Made by a program: the position numbers and the translations under genes. Source: Gavia stellata (Eukaryota > Chordata > Aves > Gaviiformes > Gaviidae). From it: a stretch of DNA of 64,000 nt. Below the pieces are notes generated by a model. It saw only the letters and a list, made by a program, of their open reading frames with translations. It was not told the origin of the DNA and searched no databases. The DNA lies in the NCBI RefSeq assembly GCF_030936135.1, contig NC_082596.1, positions 78,577,388 to 78,641,387 on the forward strand, in the 5' to 3' direction. Positions 1 to 11,592 of the stretch are shown in pieces; the stretch's first letter is position 1; the number at the start of each line of letters is the position of its first letter.

Positions 1-87
1 CATGAATGGTTCTTCGCACAGCAACAGGATCTCAAGGTTATACTGTCCCAGCAAGGTGCCCTGACTACCAGCTTTCAGATTCAGTAT

Positions 88-545
88 CATAGGAACATAG
101 AATCATAGAATCATAGGCTACTTTGGGTTGGAAGGGGCCTTTAAAGGTCATCTAGTCCACCCTGCCCTGCAACAAGCAGGGACATCTTCAAATAGATCAG
201 GTTGCTCAGAGCACTGTCCAACCTGATCTTGAGTGTTTCCAGGGATGGGGCATCTACCACCTCTCTGGGCAACCTGTTCCAGTGTCTCACCACCCTTATC
301 GTAAAAAATTTCTTCTTATATCTAGTCTGAATCTACCCTCTTTCAGTTTAAAACCATTACCCCTTGTCCAATCACAGCAGGGCCTACTAAAACGTCTAGC
401 CCCGTCTTTAAGTATTGAAAGGTCACAATAAGGTCTCCCTGGAGCCTTCTCTTCTCCAGGCTGAACAACCCCAACTGTCTCAGCCTTTCTTCAGGAGAGA
501 TGTGCCATCCCTCTGATCATTTTTGTGGCCCTCCTCTGGATGTTA
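88..545 (-). mobile_element. CR1 LINE 3' fragment, reverse orientation
   Basis: Read on the - strand this is the 3' end of a chicken-repeat-1 (CR1) LINE. The left edge has the terminal CR1 units (two AATCATAG repeats), followed by the GGTTGGAAGGGGCC block and then the decayed end of ORF2, including the stretch that corresponds to the 'cluster of frameshifted CCTTCTCTTCTCCAGGCTGAA' zone. Many substitutions and no open frame mark it as an older, dead copy, truncated at its 5' end near 545. It differs from the young copies further on in its tail unit (ATTCTATG rather than ATTCTGTG). It lies in what I take to be an ADCY2 intron. Confidence 0.9.
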
Positions 546-3500
546 TTTGCTTTCCTGTCTTTCATCTAGTGAATTTTGAACAAGTGAACTATTTCCTTTG
601 AAAGGACATGTCTTTGGAAATGTGAAGACTGACAGAGGTTTGAATATTTTTGCTCCATTGTTTAATGCACATCTGTGAGCACGAGCTGCCTTAAATGATG
701 CAAGTATTGGCCCCATATTGTTCTCCCTCTAGTCATGGCTGATATCCCCTGTTTTAATAATGACAAATAATTAAGCAAACCTGCTTCCATTCTCATGGTA
801 GAAAGTTGGTTTCTTTAATATACGTTCATTTTAGTGTAGCTAACTCTGTTAATACAGTTGCTGACCTTGCTCAGTGCTGTATTTTTAATAGGCAAGCTCC
901 TTGGCAGATGCATTCTAATTATATGTCCCCACAGTGCCTAGCACATTGAAAACCCTGTTTTGGAGGGTGTTTAATGCATTTATTTTAAGAAGAGTAAACA
1001 GGCATTGCCTAGAGCTTGACCTGGCCTAGGAGTTGGAAGGAGAAAGGGGAATGCACAGCTGCAGTCATGTCATTTAAGTGGTACATGCAGGGCCCCATCA
1101 CAAATCCATTCCAGATTATAGATAAGATTTAAGAAACTTACTAAAATCAGTATCAATCTAGGTACACTGGACTAGTAGAGATGCATTAGCAGGTGAGATA
1201 CCGTCCTGAAATAAAGTTTACAGCACTTCTGGTGTCTTTCAAGTGTGTGGGGAGAGATAGAGTTGTGTTGTCACATGATCATTTGCTCCACAGCCCAGCA
1301 AAGATGAACCCACATAAGTGAGCATCACTCCCTATCTGTCAGATACCACGATGGCATCTGAGTCTGTAAAGGCCCAGCAGGCTCCTCGTCTCTCTTACCT
1401 AATGCTGCTGGGAGCTTTGAACAAGGCAGTTGCTTGCCACTGCATATTGCCTCTACAGGGAGGCTGGGACTTGAATACATGGGGACACATAGATAGTTAT
1501 GCATTTTCACTTGGCACACAAACTTCTATGAAAAATGAAATTAAATTATTGAGCAACTTGAATTTGGTAAGTTTGACTATTAACAAGAGACACACCACAG
1601 GACACCAAATAATGCAGATGCATGAGCACTTTGAAGCTAAGAAGTCTTGTACAAACCCAGACACAAAATGCTCTAAAAGTCCTATTCAGTGCAATGCAAT
1701 ACTCTCTGGATCTTCACCATCCTTTTCCAACTTACCAATATCTCAGCATCACCTCTTGTTTATTCAAAAAATGCTTAATAGTCTAGGTAGGTACTTAGCA
1801 TTCCAGGCTCTCCTTAAACTTCTGCTTATGAGCTTGTGAAGATGAGGAATGACACCAGAATTTGGGATTGTCCGTATTATTCTTGGGGCTTTCATGTGAG
1901 GATCTGGGGGTAAATTCCTGACTCAGCTGCCAGACCAACCGGCATTTTTCGAAGGAAGTGGTGATAAGCATTTTAGGAAGTTCTCCTAAGCCACATAGAT
2001 ATTTGGAGAGTTGGTAGAAAAACTAAAAACAAAGGAGTTCTACATTTTTGCCTTAGAGGTTCGAACAAAAGAGCAATGCTGAACAAAAGCATCATTGCTT
2101 CATTTTTTTTTGTGCTAAGAAGAATGTAAATGCTCTAGTTCAACCTATGATAGCAGACTTACATGCTTCTGCCATACCTAAAAGTATATTCTTCTCACTC
2201 TGTCTTTTGCTGAACAAAAAAGTAGGGCACAAACATGAACAACTTTGTTTACAACAGCACTATAAAAACTGTAGACCATTGTGTCTTGAGGAGATTGCAT
2301 AGCTCTTCTGGAACAGCAGAAAATTAATTTGAAGTATAGTTGCATGTTCATATGAGGCAAGGAGGTAGTGGGGAGAGGGAGGGAGTGTGACAAAGATGTT
2401 TTTTGTACTTTTCTTTATAGTCTTCACATGTCCATTTCCAGTGTAATTTTATATAATAAGGAAGAGAAAACAACAGTGGGATCAAATTAAACGTAAGCTG
2501 CAAATTCAATTGAGATGCATTTTTTGGTAGTATGCCAGACCTTTGGTTTTGCTGCTTATGTGTTTCCATTGATTAAGCACAGCTCTGCTCTGGAACTGCT
2601 GATCTTGGAGCATCTACTTCCTAAAGAGCTTACCTCTGGGCTGCGGGGTTTCTTACTGGTGTGCGAAAGGGCACTTGTTAGTGTTCTGAGGGTAGCCTAT
2701 GTCTTCTTTTTGCACAGAAAATAATATTAGTATTTGTCTTTACAGATGGCTACTGCATGACATCGTGTTGTCACAAGTGATGACCACAGTTGAACTATAT
2801 GTGGCACTTGAATCAATTAATTTTGCCTTTTACTCTGTGATTCAGTAGGTCAATGGAGGGGTATTTCCCAGCTCTCTCCCTCTTGCCCACCTGTCATGGG
2901 GTCGACTCGTTCACATAGTAAATATTAAAACTTTACACATTTTATTGTTTATTCCATAATTGTTTAATTCAGTGTGCATTTTATTAGTGCACTTAATAAT
3001 AAATTCTGCCACCTTTCCTTCTTCTCAGTAGGATGCTATTTTACGCACATTAACATGGAAATCAGCAAGCCCACTTGTTTAGTAAGGTGAGATACAACCC
3101 ATTCAACTTGACCATGTTTACAGGCTATTGAACTGTGTTCATTGTGACGCCTTGGTTCTGGTGCCTTGTGGATTGTAGAGGAGCGTTGAAAGTACCTTGG
3201 TGAGAAAGTTCGCTTTGTTTTTAGTAAGATCTAAACTAGTGTATTACGTAGTCTTTTGCAGATTCTTGGTCAGATAACAAGAGAGATGCACTAACTTGCT
3301 TATCCCATGTTGTGGGGGGAGGGTCTGTCACCACATGGCTCCTACTGAAAGAAATAGCAGCACAGCAGGTATTTTCATCATGTGAAGCAAAAAACTCACA
3401 ACTGAAGATTGCAGATTATACGAACACAAGAAAAGAAAAAGCTGTTAGAATATATGAAGTTAAAATGAGAATTTAATGGTAGTGTGCTCAGATGTTCCCT

Positions 3501-5196
3501 GGCAAACATTCGTATTCATAAAAAATATTGCTTTCATTTGAGTCATTTGTGTAGGTGTGACTGCTTAGTAGGACTGAGCTGTCTCTTACAAAAAAATACT
3601 ATGTATGTTGAAGAACAATATATATCTCCAAAGCGTGATAACAGATGTAGGTAACTGATGAGAGACAAGAAAGACAAGTACAAACACATCATTCAGAAAT
3701 AAGTGTTGTTTGGCTCATGGAGATGACAACATTTCCATATCCTTTTTTTTTTCTTTCTATATTTATTTATGTATTCATAGGTATACCACATTTCATATAG
3801 CATTCTGTGTATACAGATAACATTTATAGGTCAGAAAATGCCCTGCACAAAGCTCAAAATCAAAATTAAAATACTTTAATATAAATTAATATATAGAAAT
3901 ATATATACACATATATGTTTACATAATATAATTGTGTTTGAGTTCTTCATGGTATATAATCTTTTGCTCTGTGGACATGCGTGGGATGGTATTCTGAAAC
4001 TAAATACCATTATCTCATGTTTGCAAAAAAAAGTAAATGCACTATTAGTGGGATGTGGGTACTCTCTTTGCCCATCCTGGCAAATGACGTGGTTAACCAC
4101 ACCTATTAAGATGCGAAAGGCAATTTAAATAGTTGGGAGCAGGGATGTGGATTAAATACTTAAAGCTGTCTGGAGGGCCTTTGCCCAAAATTGTTCCTTT
4201 TAAAGAGGAAGACCAGCATCAGCTCACTTAAACAGTAACCAAGGGACTTCAGAAGGAATTCTGAAGTAAAGAAGGAAATAGTGTGAGAAGAAGTATAAAA
4301 GAAGCATGGAGATTTGTAACAGGAGGCAGAGACCTATGAGTGGAAACAACTGACTGTCAAAACCTGGTTTGACACTGGCTGCCATAAGTCACCCCTCTGG
4401 CATCACCCCTCTGCCTCGGCCAGCAAGAGTAGCCTCCCTGTCAGATACTGTGACCTGCCTGTTCTGCAGCTGAGTGGGCAACAGTGCAGGCTGTGACAAG
4501 CAGGGACCCACACCTCAGGTTTGTCTGTGCACATGAACTCATGGGGTGCTTCCTCACTACCATGTGCATTAACAATTTGTAGGGAGTTGCACAGGTGCAC
4601 ATAAAGTTAGAGCACCCACGTCTCTTTACAGGAGGGGTGTGCAACTAGGGTAACCCACACTCCCAGAAGAGGGAGTGTGTGCATTTAACCCACACGTCCT
4701 GTGAGAAGGGGCAGACATGCATGTAACTCTGTGTGTGCGTGCAGAATTAGAGCACTTCGGGATCAGTTATAGAAGGGTGTTTCAAAATCTATGGGTGTTT
4801 ATTAACACTCTGTAGGGTCTGGTTTTGCGGTTTATCTCTCTGTTGTATTACTGATACTTACCCTGAATGTATAGTTCACTGATTGCAGGTTGATTATGTG
4901 TAGTTGCACGTATACAGTCAGAGAAGCATGTTAGTGAAGGAAGACAACCTGAAAGTGCAAATGTACAACCAAAGGTGAGTGCCAACTTCTTGTAAAGCAG
5001 TCTTGGTAGCAGCTGGTGTATCAATCGCCTTCGCAAGTTCACAACTGGTCCTGCTTCTGTTGAAAGGGTGTTACAGAGATAATGGTTTCAAACACTTCTC
5101 AGCAGTGCCACAAAACATATTGAGGGGTACTGACCACGGGTGGTGTCTTGGGAGGTTGGATAGTCTTTAAAAAGAAAAAAAATGTCTCTGTGCACA
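546..5196. other. Intronic DNA upstream of the first recognised ADCY2 exon
   Basis: AT-rich sequence with no exon I can recognise. The longest open frame, at 1318-1839 on the + strand, shows no domain, no protein-like composition and no convincing splice sites. Good-looking splice donors occur, for example GTGAGT at about 4975, but the sequence in front of them is closed in all frames back to the nearest acceptor. Around 4560-4750 there are short G/T-rich and degenerate internal repetitions (two 'TAACCCACAC' units, two 'TTAGAGCAC' units). The ADCY2 exon preceding 6999 may lie here unrecognised or before the window. Confidence 0.5.
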
Positions 5197-5320
5197 TGGT
5201 ACAGTGCTGGGACATGTTGCCAAGGGGGATTGTGGGGTCTTCATCCTTGGAAGTTTTCAAAACTTGGCTATACAGAGCTGTGACTGACCAGATCTAGTGT
5301 TAGTTAGCAGATCAATAAAG
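5197..5320 (+). mobile_element. Decayed CR1 3' end fragment
   Basis: The stretch 'GTTGCCAAGGGGGATTGTGG' followed by 'TCTTCATCCTTGGAAGTTTT' matches the end of CR1 ORF2, where intact copies in this window read 'CTGCCCAGGGAGGTGGTAG' and 'CCCTCCCTGGAGGTATTCAA'. It is strongly diverged and short, with no recognisable terminal repeats. It is a separate fragment from the fossil that begins further downstream, because that one starts again in the reverse transcriptase region. Confidence 0.6.
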
Positions 5321-5549
5321 CATTTTGATCCGTATGTGGTTACTCTGAGTGAAACTAAGCAGTTTTTTACTGGGGCAGTAGGTAAAGATGCAGATGGGGA
5401 AAGAATTTAAAGGTGGGTTACAAACTGGCTACCTGCAGAGAATAACGGGTGAGAGGGAGGCAACCTGTGGAGCTCTGCAATGGTCAACCCAGTGTGGATT
5501 TTCACATACAGTGTATAAGAGGGACTGTGAAATTCGCTAGTGAAATTAA

Positions 5550-6545
5550 GGTGACAGGCAGCATCTGTGAGGGAAAATGGGATTTTAGAAAGGAGTAAGT
5601 CAGCTGAGAATTTGAGTAAAAGAACGAGGATGAAATTTAGTAGTACAGAGCACAAGATCATGGTTGGTCTGACAGACCAGTGACAAGAAATTCTGATACA
5701 AAGTGCAAGCTCATCGGTTGGAGATGGCATGAGTTCAGGATTTTAATTATGTGGGTTTAATGACAACTCAGCTGAATCACAATAACCATCTATGTGACTG
5801 CTCTTACTTACCTCATGGTAAGTATAAACCACATTTACCTAAGTGAGTCCCAATGAAGGAAAACTACCTCACATTTGCTGACCATGATGTTAGTGGCTGG
5901 GATTATGTCAATGTGCAGCAATGTGTTAAGCTGCTATAACGTCATGATCTGTCTGAGCCCCACTTGCTTGAGGTATGGTGAGCTATTAAGGTTTTGTGGC
6001 TGTGAGCAAAGGAGCTGTCATTCTAGGATGTATGAAAACATATTTTCTGCAGAATTAGTATTAATGCTATTGCACGACTCACTGATAAAATCTGGGAAGT
6101 GTGTTTGCAGTTTTGGTCACCTAGGAGGTTGAATTGAAAGAGGTTTGTACAGAGGGTGACTATTAGAATGATCAGGGGAATTAAGAACTTGTTTTCTGGG
6201 AAGAAACTAGAAAAATGTAGATTGCTGAGCATAGTGAAGGCTGAGATGGTGTTAAATATTGGCAATGTAAATACTAGGGAGAGAAAGGAGCTATCTGAAA
6301 GCTAAAGGATGAGATTAGCACAAGAAGACAAAAACATGGGAACTGGCCATGAATACTGGTTAAACTTAGAAACAGTTTAAGTTGTGAGATTCAAAGCAGT
6401 GGAATTAATATAGTCAAATCTAACTCATTAAGAAAGCACTGGATCAATACATCAAAAGGTACTGTATGATGGTGGTTACCTGTGACATCAACTGGCTGAA
6501 TTTGATGACCCAGGAGATACTCATTCCACTCTTCTGTTTCAATAA
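5550..6545 (+). mobile_element. Ancient CR1/L3-like LINE fossil
   Basis: A very diverged copy of the 3' half of CR1 ORF2. Landmarks appear in the right order. Near 5631 'GATGAAATTTAGTAGTACAG' corresponds to the MKFNKAK stretch. Near 6023 'TTCTAGGATGTATGAAAACA' corresponds to the ILACIR stretch. Near 6085 'AAATCTGGGAAGTGTGTTTG' precedes a TTTTGGTCACC that corresponds to the YCVxFWAP stretch. Near 6500 'GAATTTGATGACCCAGGAGA' corresponds to the 3' hairpin region. Frames are destroyed throughout. The level of decay suggests an insertion predating most bird splits, perhaps shared with other amniotes. The 5' limit is uncertain and could reach about 5400. Confidence 0.6.
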
Positions 6546-6998
6546 CATTAGTACCAATATTATCATCATTGTTATTATGAGAAGAATTACATCTGTGTAA
6601 ATCAACTTCAGTAAAGACTTCTTATTCTCTCTTTAATTCTTCCTGCATTTAAATAGGAGGTTCAGTTGAGGTAAACCCAGGAATTATTCATATTGAATTT
6701 ATTTTATCATTGTCTCTCATGTGTGTGAGCTTCTGATATATGAAAGTAAAATAACAAAGAGCCTTTCGTCTTTTATTCAAATGGAAAGTGTCAGATGGAG
6801 GTTAACAAAGTTGTTTTTGTCTGAGCATGCAGGAACAAGTAATCAAGTGATGTCATTTTCCCTTTTCTATTTCAATTTGCAGTGAAATACCGAAGTTAAA
6901 TGATTACTGGCAAGGCTTTCTCTGCTTCTCTATTTCTCTTCTCTATTTTGACCTTAAACAGCTGACAAGCTGATAGATTATATGTTGTTTTTCTCTAG

Positions 6999-7118
6999 TT
7001 TTTCCTGGATAATGCTGTGAAAGCTTTTCCCTCAGTTCTTAATTCATCAAATGCAAGTTTTCCTAATTCGAGTAATCAGACACGGTGGTGTATACAAAAC
7101 AACTGTTTTTTCCTACCG
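6999..7118 (+). CDS. ADCY2: ADCY2 coding exon: glycosylated extracellular loop before the penultimate helices
   Basis: A 40-codon exon that begins after TTTTTCTCTAG and ends at CCG before GTAAGT, phase 0 at both ends. It encodes residues 1-40 of the fragment in this window. It carries four N-x-S/T sequons close together (asparagines 15, 18, 23 and 26) and two cysteines (31 and 36), then CFFLP, which runs directly into YFIYSCILG of the next exon. This is what is expected of the extracellular loop in the second six-helix bundle of membrane adenylyl cyclases, which is N-glycosylated. An in-frame TAG lies immediately before the exon start. The sequence is less conserved than the C2 domain, so the call rests on frame continuity, splice sites, sequons and position. 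Confidence 0.85.
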
Positions 7119-7779
7119 GTAAGTTCATTTTACATTTCTTTGTTTACAACAATTACACTAAATTGACTGTTGCTGGATCTGCTTGAAGTTAAACACCCAC
7201 CAGTTTTTAAGACTGCAGCAAAAGCTTGATTTTTTTTTTCAGTCACCTGCAACTGCATTTGAAGGAAATGGGAAGTTAAAAGAGGTTAGTACTTCTGAAA
7301 ATAGAGGTTCTAATGAATGTCAGATTAAAAATCAGGAGACAGTCTGATGACTAAGAAGCATAGCTCACCCATGCCAACAAATGGGCATTACGAGATATCA
7401 GGAGAACACACAGCAACTGCAAAGCAGATTGTGCCACTGAAAGCTCCACATCGCTGTCCGTGAGAAAACCAGGTCGGTCTGCAGACGTGTTTCACAAGGC
7501 CAGTGATAGACCTGAAAATATTTACCACTTTCATCATTGACCTGGCAGTAAATGTGAAATCTGTGATCATCACACTTCCGTCATTGCATATTTGATTAAG
7601 AGGTGGTGTAAGAGAGGGGAAATATAACACTTATGTTCCACTCTATAAACTGTTTAAAAGATCTGAATTGATTTGAAGATGTGTTGGTGTGAACAAAAGC
7701 ACAGCAGCACATTAAAGAAGAGGGGGAGGACATTCCTGCAAAAAATGGGATCTGTATCCTAGAAAGCCATGATTCTTAA

Positions 7780-7945
7780 AGGGGTTACAAAAGACCTGCA
7801 GTTGAACATAATAAGCTGTATATTGTGCCAAAATAGGTCAATAGTCTTTGGATGAATAAGCAGGAGGCAGTGAGAGAAGAAAGGAGATTATTTTATTTCT
7901 ATGCAAAACTGATGAGACCAGTACAGAATGGTGTGTGCTGATTTC
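7780..7945 (+). mobile_element. Probable CR1 fossil fragment
   Basis: The phrase 'GCAGGAGGCAGTGAGAGAAG' and, after a short gap, 'TGATGAGACCAGTACAGAAT' line up with the part of CR1 ORF2 that reads [22 protein letters not shown] in intact copies (compare 'AGCAGGAGCAGGGAGGTGAT' and 'CTGGTGAGGCCGCACCTCGA' in the copy at 26 kb). It is strongly diverged and both ends are uncertain. Confidence 0.5.
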
Positions 7946-10563
7946 CACACAATATGTTTTACATGAAACAGCTATTCACTATGTCAAGCTAAACAATCCT
8001 AGGCACACACAAAAGCAAGATGTTAATTATGTATAGAACTGTCCTGGAAAAAAACAGTTGCAGTGACTGCAGCACTTACAAACTTTCAGCATCTCCCTGA
8101 TAAAGCAACAGCAGAGCATGAGTTTCTCTTTCTTATTTTCAAATTTAGCTAACTTAATACTACCAGGTATGGATAGGTGCCTACATCTTCTTTTGGCCCT
8201 GACATCGAGTTATCCTTGTTGTCAAAGAAATGATGCAGTCCTTCTCCCAGCCTCTGCGAATGTTCACACTCACAAGCACATAGCAATAAATTGTTCCAAT
8301 GCTTATTTGTTTACTTTTTTAGTTAGCAGGTTTTCTAGTCCTCTTTTTTTATATTACTTGTTATAGTTTTGAACATCTTGAAAGGTATTTTGTTTTCTTC
8401 TTTGCCAGCACGTTCTCCAACAAGCATCTGAAAGATACAGTTTTTATAAACTATACTTATTATTAAGATTCAATCTGTTGTTCTTAAAAAAAAAACAAAC
8501 TTTGTGTGTCTTTTTCCTTTGTTTCCCCATGTATAACTAAGATGTTTTTCAGCTCTTCATGTGATTGGCACATTTCTAATAATAAGTGGTTTATAGATTT
8601 TAAACTACTAAAATGCATTCTTTCATCAAAGAATCCTTGTCTTTGATAAATTGGCACAAAAATTATGTTAAAATGTCACTTCTGAAAATAATAAATGAAA
8701 ATGTTATGTTGGCTAAAGTTTTTAAACACTTTTTCCCTCACTTTTTTATTAAACAGCTCTCAAATGCACATCATTTTCATCCTCAGGCACTGCATAACTT
8801 CTAGCCTGAAAAAGCTACTAATTCCTTTTGAGTTTTAATATTTTTTTTTTAAATCTGGAGATAAAATTATTCTTTCTTTACTGAATGAGATACTGAATAC
8901 TTAAGCTGACAAATGTGTGTTTCCTTAAATCAAAAATTCAATCTTTTGAATCTGTGTGTTAGCTTTAAGCTTTATTCATGCAGATAAACTTCCTGTGATT
9001 TATGATAGTGCACCTCACAGATCTATTGACTATGTAATCTAAAATGAGTGAATAAGAGATTTTTGAATTATTTCAGCCCCAAAAGAATTTAGTTCATTTT
9101 GAAGCAAACTAATTGATTTTCCCCCTCCTCCACCCCCCAAAATAACTTTTCTGAGTTGTATTGCTTGCTTTCTTGCTCTTTTTAAAGACTTAGGAAAGAT
9201 TGCACAGTAAGTTTTAGGGACTTTGCTTGTGTTTAGTTGTTTGGGTTTGCTATGATGCTTATGTAGTTTCCATATAATAGAAGTTAGGCCTGGGAGATTT
9301 GAAGTCGTGTATATCTCTTCCTGTGATAAAATACAGTGTGGTATCAGTGCTGCCACCTCCACATGTTAAATAAATAAAAGTCATAATACTAACTTCTAAA
9401 AGATGCAGTTTTGGAATACACTTTACTTGCCTAGGGAATTCCAAAATTACTATCTTCTCAAGTTTTTCTCCATAGACATATTGGAGTAGAATCCCTTTTT
9501 ACTTCAGTAAAGATCTTTATAACCACAGAACTGTAAGTCTTAAATTTTAAGAGAAGAGACCAAATGCACTGGGTTGGAGATAAGATCCTAAGGGTGTAGT
9601 GCACCGGTGCAAGGCACTGGGCCTGTGATCCCAGTAAGAAAGGCACTCAGGTTCTGTAAGGTATTGGTTAAAATACCATTTATTGGAGCTGGCACAGGAA
9701 GAAAAAAGAGGGTAGATGGAGTTACATCCCTGCAGATGCTGGGAACTCGGAATTGTGCAGCATCGGATGCTCCTCCAGTCAGGCATGGAATGTGATGCAG
9801 ATCACATCTGTGGAGAGGTTACCCAGTGCTTTCCTCTTTTGAGCTCTTACAGGATTTTCTTGAAAGGAAACATTTCTATTCATCATTTCTGCTGTCAGAC
9901 AAAAATGTTGTCCGTGAGAACTTGCTGCTGTGCTGTTAGATAAAGTCGAGGCCACACAGATGGCATAACCGCCACTACCAAATGGGAGCTGCCTGCAGGC
10001 TCCTTGATTGCAGTAAGTTGGCTGAGCTGGCTGAAGTTATCCCACGGCCAAGGGATACGCAGAGCACAGCACAGACCTACTCCTGCTGAGCTTCACTGCT
10101 ATGTGGATTGCTAACTCTTCAGTGTTGCATGTCGAAAGAACGGCAATGAAGCTGGTGAGGGGTCTGGAGCACAAGTCTTATGAGGAGTGGCTGAGGAACT
10201 GGGGTTGTTTAGCCTGGAGAAGAGGAGGCTGAGGGGAGACCTCATCGCTCCCTACAATTACCTGAAAGGGGGTTGTAGCGAGGTGGGTGTTTTTCTCTTC
10301 TCCCAAGGAACAAGTGATAGGACAAGGGGAAATGGCCTCAAGTTGCACCAGGGGAGGTTTAGATTGGATATTAGGAAAAATTTCTTCACCGAAAGGGTTA
10401 TTTTATTAAGCATTGGCTCAGGCTGCTGAGGGAAGTGGTTGAGTCACCATCCCTGGAGGTATTTAAAAGACTGTGGTGCTTAGGGACACAGTTTAGTGGT
10501 GGACGTGGCAGTGTTAGGTTAACAGTTGAACTCGGTGATCTTAAAGGTCCTTTCCAACCTAAA

Positions 10564-11592
10564 TTGCAGATGACACCAAGTTGGGAGGGAGTGTTGATCT
10601 GCTTGAGGGTAGGAAGGCTCTGCAGAGGGAATCTGGACAGGCTGGATCGATGGGCCGAGGCCAATTGTATGAGGTACAATAAGGCCAAGTGCCGGGTCCT
10701 GCACTTTGGCCACAACAACCCCAGGCAACGCTACAGGCTTGGGGACGAGTGGCTGGAAAGCTGTCCCACAGAAAAGGACCTGGGGGTGTTGATTGACAGC
10801 TGGCTGAAGGTGAGCCAGCAGTGTGCCCAGGTGGCCAAGAAGGCCAACGGCATCCTGGCCTGTATCAGAAATAGTGTGGCCAGCAGGAGCAGGGAGGTGA
10901 TCATGCCTCTGTACTTGGCACAGGTGAGGCCGCACCTCAAATACTGTGTTCACTTTTGGGCCCCTCACTACAAGAAGGACATTGAGGTGCTGGAGCGTGT
11001 CCAGAGAAGGGCAACGAAGCTGGTGAGGGGTCTGGAGCACAAGTCTTATGAGGAGCGGCTGAGGGAGCTGAGGTTGTTCAGTGTGGAGAAAAGGAGGCTG
11101 AGGGGAGACCTCATTGCTCTCTACAATTACCTGAAAGGGGGTTGCAGAGAGGTGGGTGTTGGTCTCTTCTCCCAAGAGACTAGTGACAGGACAAGAGGAA
11201 ATGGCCTCAAGTTGCACCAGGGGAGGTTCAGGCTGGATATTAGGAAAAAGTTCTTTACTGAGAGAGTAGTGAAACATTGGAACAGGCTGCCCAGGGAGGT
11301 GGCAGAGTCACCCTCTCTGGAGGTATTCAAGGAGCGTGTGGATGTGGCATTGTGGGATGTGGCTTGATGGGCATGGTGCTGTGTGGTGTGGGTGGGTTGT
11401 TTTGGTGTGGCTTGTGGTGTGTTTTGTGGTTTGTGGGTGGTTTTGGTTTTTTTGTGGGTGTGTGGGTGGGGTTTTTTTGTTTTGTTTTGTTTTTTGGTTG
11501 TTGTGTTGTTTTTTTGTTGTTTTTTTTTTTTTTTATGGTTGGACTTGATGATCTTGCAGGTCTTTTCCAACCTTAGTGATTCTGTGATTCTG
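10564..11592 (+). mobile_element. CR1 copy B, young, 5'-truncated, nested in copy A
   Basis: Starts at TTGCAGATGACACC, which is the FADDTKLGG catalytic motif region of ORF2, so everything 5' of reverse transcriptase motif C is missing. The correct frame is regained after a small indel near 10630, and from there to the TGA at 11365-11367 it is open. This gives about 245 residues of ORF2 C-terminus ending in ALWDVA. After the stop come 169 bases of G/T-rich spacer, then the hairpin arms GGTTGGA and TCCAACC, then two ATTCTGT units. TAAA flanks it on both sides (10560-10563 and 11593-11596), a target-site duplication. The 310-codon frame from 10435 is this element, not a host gene. Confidence 0.92.
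11368..11536 (+). repeat. G/T-rich low-complexity spacer of CR1 copy B
   Basis: Lies between the ORF2 stop and the 3' hairpin. On the + strand it is almost free of A and C, with several GTGGGTGG and TTTTGTTTTG-like units, ending in a run of T. The equivalent spacer has a different length in each young copy in the window. Confidence 0.9.

Noticed and set aside
1318-1839. 173-codon open frame on the + strand
   Set aside because: No domain, no protein-like composition, no supported splice sites; it is the length expected by chance in AT-rich intron.
4853-4980. Possible ADCY2 exon with a good GTGAGT donor at about 4975
   Set aside because: All three frames between the nearest acceptor (TTGCAG at about 4889) and the donor contain stops.
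5760-5820. Possible exon before GTAAGT at 5820
   Set aside because: Short, non-hydrophobic, no family resemblance, and it lies inside the CR1 fossil.
10435-11367. 310-codon frame as a host gene
   Set aside because: From about 10620 it is CR1 ORF2 C-terminus; the first 60 codons read another CR1 copy in the wrong frame.
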